64,000 bases of DNA from NCBI RefSeq assembly GCF_003255815.1, contig NC_037670.1:58600724-58664723 (forward strand), in the 5' to 3' direction. Below are positions 58,726-64,000 of the stretch, one piece after another (the first letter of the stretch is position 1; the number at the start of each line of letters is the position of its first letter). The stretch is from Theropithecus gelada. Lineage: Eukaryota; Chordata; Mammalia; Primates; Cercopithecidae. A program made the translations under genes and the position numbers. Under the pieces are notes generated by a model. The model searched no databases. It had not been told where the DNA came from and was given only the letters and a program-made list of their open reading frames with translations.

Positions 58726-59740
58726 GTGAATGTAATACACTTTTATTTGTTATTTTTTAAAAATATATATGTTTTACCATCTTGCATTGTTTTATGTCTA
58801 CCATTGTTTTTCATTACTTTCTTTTGTTTTGTAAAATATTTATGCTTTTTGTTCAGTTTATTGAGTTTTTTCTATTCTGTTAATTCTGTTCACTTTAAAG
58901 CTAAATATTTTATGTTTGTTCTTTTAATATTTTTAAACATTTTCAAACATGCATACTTACAATGTTTTTAGCAAAGGTGAGACTTTTTTTTAGCATCCTT
59001 TTCTATTCTCTAGAATATTTTAATTCCCTCTAAGTATGTCCATCCTCATTTTAAAGTTTACCTTTACCTTTTTAAAAAGGTATTAGAATTTATACTCAAT
59101 AATTAAATTTACTGCCATTTAAAAACAATATTTTTTTGAGTCCCATAGTTTTTCTTCTTCTGGGTATAGTTTATTACTTGTTGAAGTATTTTCCTTACTT
59201 GTTCTCTCAGTAAGGATTTCTGTTGTGTTAAATTATATTTGTCTCTCTGTGCTGGAAAATCTATTTATTTTACCTTACTCTTCAATGCTAGTATGACAGA
59301 TTTTTAAATTTAGGTAATAGTTGTTTTTGTTCAGTGTTCTGTATATATTTGCTGACTCACCTTTTGGCTTTATTTTTGCTAGTGTGAATTGTGCTATAAT
59401 TCTAATTGACATATCTCTGAAGGTTGTCAATTATTTGTGGTAATTTTTACAACTCCCTTTTTATGTAGTTTTGTGTTCAGTGCTGCTAGTATATTTTTTA
59501 ATTTATAGACTCATGACCGTTTTCACTGAAGTTCTGATATTTTATTTCTTCAAATATTGCCTCTCCACCTTTCTCTTCATTCTCTTACTCTTCTATTTTT
59601 AGAATTGCTCTGAGAGGTATATTGGGGACCCTCAGTCATCTTCCATGTCTCTTAATTGCTCTTTCACATATTTCCATCTTTTTAATATCAGTTGTATTCT
59701 CAGTGAACTCTTCTATCCCTTTTTGTTCATTTCCACCCCT
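58726..59740 (-). mobile_element. Old L1 ORF2 start / ORF1 region, antisense (part 2)
   Basis: Resumes at 'tttaccatcttgcattg' and runs to ORF1-type antisense text ('tttatttcttcaaatattgc', 'cctcagtcatcttccatgtc', 'cttaattgctctttcacat'). Strongly decayed. Confidence 0.72.
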
Positions 59741-60279
59741 GCGTATCTCTTCTTAGCTAATGTTTTCACAGCTACTTACATGTGGTGTATCAAGTCCCAG
59801 TCTAACTGTGTGTTCACAAGGCAAATTAAGTGCTTTACCCTGTGCAGAGACAATTATAGAGCTATCTGTAGCTTCCTTGAATTCCTGGTGAAAAAGCTAC
59901 CCTTTTCCTTGGGCTTGCTTTCTAAAACCTTTTAACTCTTCGTCTGAAATGGATATGGGATTATTTTCTTCTCCTTTTGAGATCAGCCAGGTAGAAAGTA
60001 GAATGGCACACCATAGCCACTAGTTACAAGTCTGGAAGCTAGTCCTCTTCTTCATTCTAAGTGATAGTTTTAGTTCCCTGGGCCCGGGACACATCATGCT
60101 CACAATCTTAGCCCTCATGTTTGCATTTCTGTTCTATTCTTGTTTCTGTTATTCTTTTTTAGTTTTACTATTATTATTTTCTTTTATTTTATTATTTTAA
60201 ATTTAATCTGTCATATCTATGTGTTTGAAGCACAGGACATGTCCAGTGAGTGACTATGCTCTGCCATTTTGACTCTCAC
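59741..60279. other. Unassigned sequence
   Basis: No feature recognised over about 540 bases. Confidence 0.5.
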
Positions 60280-61315
60280 CCATTTCCATCTGGCTTTTCT
60301 ATGCCCATCAAAACTAACCTGGCTGAGAGCATTGTGGACCTTTCATTACCAGGTTCATGGACACTTTCAGTTCTCATCTTACCACACACCTTAACACCCA
60401 TAGAAACAGGTAAATGTCACTTCCTTCTTGAAGTTTCTTTTTCTTAGTTTACATAACTACTCTTCTGGTCAGAAATTCCTAGCTATCTTTCCTTATTACT
60501 TTTATTCACTCATCTTCTAAATGCCAAGTTGCTTAGCATTAAGTCTTGTGTCCTATTTTTTCCCTCTCCTGCTGTACTATGAGTGAAATGCAGTGGTTTT
60601 GCCTGCAGAGCTTTTAGTCAGAGTGCAAGATTTTGAATCCTGACAGTCACTTACGTGCTGTATAATCTTTGTGTCTCAGATTCATCATCTGTAAAATTGA
60701 GTTGATATTAATATTTAGGTTAAAAGGTATTTTGAATATTAATTGAGATAATACATGTAAAGCACTTAGCACAGTCCCTTGATACTCAGCAGATCTTAGC
60801 AATGGCATTCATTGTTTCTATTATCTATACACCAATAACTTTCCGATTTATAACTCCAGCCTGAATTTCTCTGGAAACTTGGAATATTCCTTCTCACTCC
60901 CAATTTGACATTTCCTCTTGGTTGTGCAACCTGTGCCTCACACGTAAGGTGTTCAGAATTAACCTCCTGATCTTTTGCTTACGTGCTCCCCTTTTATTTC
61001 TACATTTTAGGGAAAGGCAACTTTCTCAACCCAGTGTTTAAATTCAAACACATGCACAGTCATTCTTCATATTGCTTTCTTTTTTTCAGTCATAGTTTGA
61101 TCCATCACTAAGTCTTACCAGTTCTATTTACATTTTTTAAATGAGGTCATTTCTGTTGCTACTCCCACCTCTACAGCCTAAATCAGTATCCTTCCCCACT
61201 TTAATAATTTTAACAACCAGCTCAGTTGCCTCCCACCTCTGGTTCTGCCCCCTTCAGTTTATTTTCCTCACAGAAGCCAGAGTAATCATTTTACAAGCTA
61301 ATGAGCAGAAATGAC
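60280..61315 (+). mobile_element. L2 LINE ORF fragment, split by a MIR
   Basis: The left piece (60280-60580) follows L2 ORF text: 'tcatggacactttcagttct', 'cttccttcttgaagtttct'. The right piece (60835-61315) resumes at the next L2 block ('ccaataactttccgatttat', 'ctccagcctgaatttctctg') and ends in 'ctcacagaagccagagtaat'. No open frame survives. It is far from the L2 3' end. Confidence 0.85.
60585..60832 (+). mobile_element. MIR SINE inserted in L2
   Basis: Nearly complete MIR: 'gcagtggttttgcctgcaga' head, 'gtctcagattcatcatctgt' and 'aaaattgagttgatattaat' core, 'attgagataatacatgtaaa' and 'gcacttagcacagtcccttg' tail, then 'cattcattgtttctattatc'. Confidence 0.92.
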
Positions 61316-61705
61316 AGATGACATGTACATTGGTTTAACATATACTATTCCAAAAATTATTTTCTATTGATTGTTTTTGAGACTTTGATGCAAATAAGTA
61401 GTGTTTTTAATGTATGGCACATTCCCCAAATATCATATACAAGTATACTTTTCATTAGTGTAGAGAGAACAAACTGAGATTAGAAAACATTACCTCCAAA
61501 AAATAAGTGCAATGAAGGCATTTAGAAACACACTGAATACAATGAAAAGCAAATCCAGATGAGATTCAACTGGAAAATTTATATGTTAAGAATAAAAAAA
61601 AGTCATGAGCAAACAGAAAGGAGTCATTGCAAAAATAAGCAAGAGCTTCAAAATAGCTGTGATAGGTATTACAGGGCTAACATTAGGAGGTGAATAATCA
61701 ATACA
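61316..61705. other. Unassigned sequence
   Basis: No feature recognised. Confidence 0.5.
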
Positions 61706-62082
61706 TGTATTAGTCTATTCTCAGGCTGCTATAAGGACATACATGAGACTGGGTGATTTATAAAGGAAAGAGGTTTAATTGACTTACAGTTCCATAGGAA
61801 CGGGAGGCCTCAGGAAAATTACCATCATGGCAGAAGGGGAAGCAAACATATCCTTCTTCACAAGGCAGCAGGAGAGAAAAGAATGAGAGCTGAGTGAAGC
61901 AGGAAGTCCCTTATAAAAGCATTAGATCTTGTGAGCATTTACTCTCTATCCCAGGAATAGTAGGTGGGAAACTGCCCCTGTTACTCAATTACCTCTCAAT
62001 GGTTCCCTCCCACGACATGTGGGAATTATGGAAACTGCAATTCAAGATGGGATTTGGGTGGGGACACGGCAAAACCATATTA
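61706..62082 (-). mobile_element. THE1/MST-type MaLR LTR (solo)
   Basis: Inverted LTR: TGTATTAGTCTATTCTCAGG at the left, 'ctgggtgatttataaaggaa', 'ggaggcctcaggaaaattac', 'ccctcccacgacatgtggga' and 'gatttgggtggggacacgg', ending AAACCATATTA. It is one complete LTR. A 75-codon plus-strand frame (61894-62121) overlaps it and is not a gene. Confidence 0.93.
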
Positions 62083-62435
62083 GTACGTAAGAGAAGAAAA
62101 CAGCACAAAGTCAAAGGATAAGTTAAGATTCCAAAATTTAAAAAAAAACTTTACCAATGGGTATATTGTCTATATAAAGAAATACACACCTAGGCAGATC
62201 TTGGAACTTTAGGGAGAGATGCTAGTAAGGAAACTATTAATATCCTTCAAAATGCATGTCTCAGTTGAAATAACTGATGAATATGAGAGAAACATAATAT
62301 GATAACGTATTTTTAAAAAACATTGTGATTCTAAGAAAAATAATTTTCTGAAGAGAAGCATTTATGAGAAAATATGTTTCATCTGATTTGGAATCTTAGC
62401 AATGATATCAAAGATTTGACTACAAAATAAGTTGG
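62083..62435. other. Unassigned sequence
   Basis: No feature recognised; an A-run at 62143-62150. Confidence 0.5.
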
Positions 62436-64000
62436 AGGCATTCATGCAACACTGTAGAGCTACTAACTGGATTAAATGCAGATAACATAAACAGCTATGT
62501 AGAACACAAAAACAAATCAGCAAAAAAACTGCTGAAACTAATACACCACTATTTCACTGTTACAGGATACGAGGTTAATATATAGATGCAAGCTGTTTTC
62601 CTATATACTAGCAATGAACAGTAAAATTTGAAATTAAAAACATAGTATCATTTCCACTAGCAAAACAAAAATAATGAAATGTTTAAGTCTAATTCTAACA
62701 AAATATTTATAAGGTCTATATGAGGAAAACTACAAAACTTATGAAATAAATTGAAGAAGAACTAAATAAATGGAGAGATATGCTATATTCATGGATAGGA
62801 AAACTCAGTATTAAGAAGATGTCAGTTCTTCCCAACTTGATCTACAGATGCAATGCAATCCCAGTCAAAATCTCAGCAAAATATTTTGTGGATATTGACC
62901 CAAACTATTCTAAAGTTTATATGGAGAGACAAAGACCCAGAAAAGCCAACACAATATTGAATGAGAAAAGCAAAGTTTCAGAACTGACACTATCTGACTT
63001 CAAAACTCGCTATAAGGTTATAGGAATCAAGACAGCATAATATTGATGAAAGAATAGACAAGTAGATCCATAGAAGAGAACAGAGAACCCAGAAATAGAC
63101 TCATATAAATGCAGTCAACTAATTTTTAACAAGGGAGCAAAGACATTATAATGGAGAAAAGATAGTCTTTTCAACAAACGGTGATGAGACAACTAGATAT
63201 CAATATGCAAAAATAGGAATCTAGACACACTTTACACCTTTCACAAAATTTATCTCAAAATAGATAACATATCTCAATATAAAATGCAAAACTATAAAAT
63301 TCACATAGAATAACATAGAAGAAAATCTAGATGATCATGGATTTGGTGATGACTTTTTAGTTACAACACCAGAGGCACAATCTATTTAAGAAATGATTGA
63401 TAATATGAACTGCATTAAAGTTAGAAATTTCTACTCTTCCAATGATACTTTCAGGAGAATGAGAAGACAAGCCACAAACTGGAAGAAAGTATTTGCAACT
63501 AATATATCTGATAAAGGACTGTTATCAAAAATATACAATGAACTCCTATAACTCAACAACAAGAAAATCAACAACACAAAAGATGAGCCAAAGAATGGAA
63601 CAGACACCTCATTAAAGAAGATATGCAGATAGAAAATAAATGTATGAAAAGATGCTGAAATGTATACGTCATAAGGTAAATGCAAATGAAAGCCACAGTG
63701 AGATCCCACTACACACCTCTGGGAATGGCTGATATTCAGAATACTGAGGAGGATGTGGAACAGGAACTCTCACTTACTGCTGGTGGGAATGCAAAGTGTT
63801 ACAGCCACCTTAGAAAACATTTTGGCGGTTTCTCACAAAACAAAACCTACTCTTACTATCTAATCTAGAAATTACACTCCTTGATATACCGAAAGGAGTC
63901 CATGCAAAACCTACAGGAGTCCATGCAAAAACATATGGATGTTTATAGCAGCTCTACTCATAATTGCCAAAAGTTGAGCGTAATGAAGATGTCTTTAAGA
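62436..64000 (+). mobile_element. Old L1 (L1M type), ORF2 C-terminal half, runs off window
   Basis: Sense ORF2 from just after the RT ('ctatatactagcaatgaaca', 'tgaggaaaactacaaaactt') to the region before the 3' end ('cccactacacacctctggga', 'ctgctggtgggaatgcaaag'). The open island 62780-63040 keeps SWIGKLSIKKMSVLPNLIYR and SELTLSDFKTRYK, the standard ORF2 post-RT block. Multiple stops. A 17-base phrase AGGAGTCCATGCAAAA is duplicated at 63894 and 63914. Confidence 0.93.

Noticed and set aside
1..64000. CRISPR arrays, operons, bacterial-type systems, tRNA, rRNA or snRNA genes
   Set aside because: None seen. The tandem repeats are microsatellites, minisatellites or L1 5' UTR units, and the window is plainly primate.

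Overview
This is a stretch of primate nuclear DNA with no functional protein-coding gene that I can support. It is AT-rich and built mostly of nested transposable elements: LINE-1 of several ages, Alu, MaLR and ERV1 LTRs, L2, MIR, MADE1 and a hAT-type MITE. L1 alone covers roughly two fifths of the window. The two youngest Alus (47061-47348 and 54847-55280) carry changes that I associate with Old World monkey AluYR subfamilies, such as CTCAAGCC in the head and GATCCGGCC in the right arm. The source is therefore most likely a macaque, baboon or related cercopithecid rather than human. The open frames in the window lie inside transposon ORFs, a dead retrocopy, simple repeats, or have no support.

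Layout, left to right. 1-5.3 kb: Alu head, an old L1 3' half (+), an old L1 5' piece (-) and an L1 3' end (-). 5.3-7.7 kb: mostly unassigned, with L2, MIR and (TG)n tracts. 7.74-10.7 kb: old L1 (-) carrying a 30-bp minisatellite and a 34-bp tandem duplication. 10.7-15.3 kb: three MaLR-type LTRs, two L2 tails and a MADE1 piece. 15.3-20.5 kb: repeat-poor, with one deleted MADE1, an L2 tail and an LTR-like block. 20.56-22.6 kb: Alu right arm, a processed SLC25A5 (ADP/ATP translocase 2) pseudogene on the minus strand, and a 219-bp GA/GAAA purine tract. 24.4-31.9 kb: a full-length old L1 (-), broken by an Alu, a hAT MITE and a small inverted L1 piece. 31.9-33.1 kb: old L1 fragment and MIR. 33.1-38.3 kb: a primate-age L1 (+) with decayed ORF1 and ORF2. 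38.3-45.4 kb: mostly unassigned, with two Alus, an LTR and an AT-only tract. 45.39-52.28 kb: an ERV1-like provirus with both LTRs, a 4-bp target duplication and a non-coding interior holding two Alus. 53-55.3 kb: old L1 (+) with two Alus and a 75-bp assembly gap. 55.3-64 kb: a short L1 (-) with an Alu, old L1 (-), L2 with a nested MIR, a THE1/MST LTR and an old L1 (+) running off the edge.

Nothing here works together as a pathway. The useful content is the order of insertions, several clean target-site duplications, and a few structures the repeat families do not explain: the inverted L1 insert at 28.7 kb, paired hairpins at 23.1 kb, the minisatellite at 10.3 kb and the odd sequence beside the gap. 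I looked for a novel multi-gene system and found none. Family names come from remembered consensus features, not a database search.
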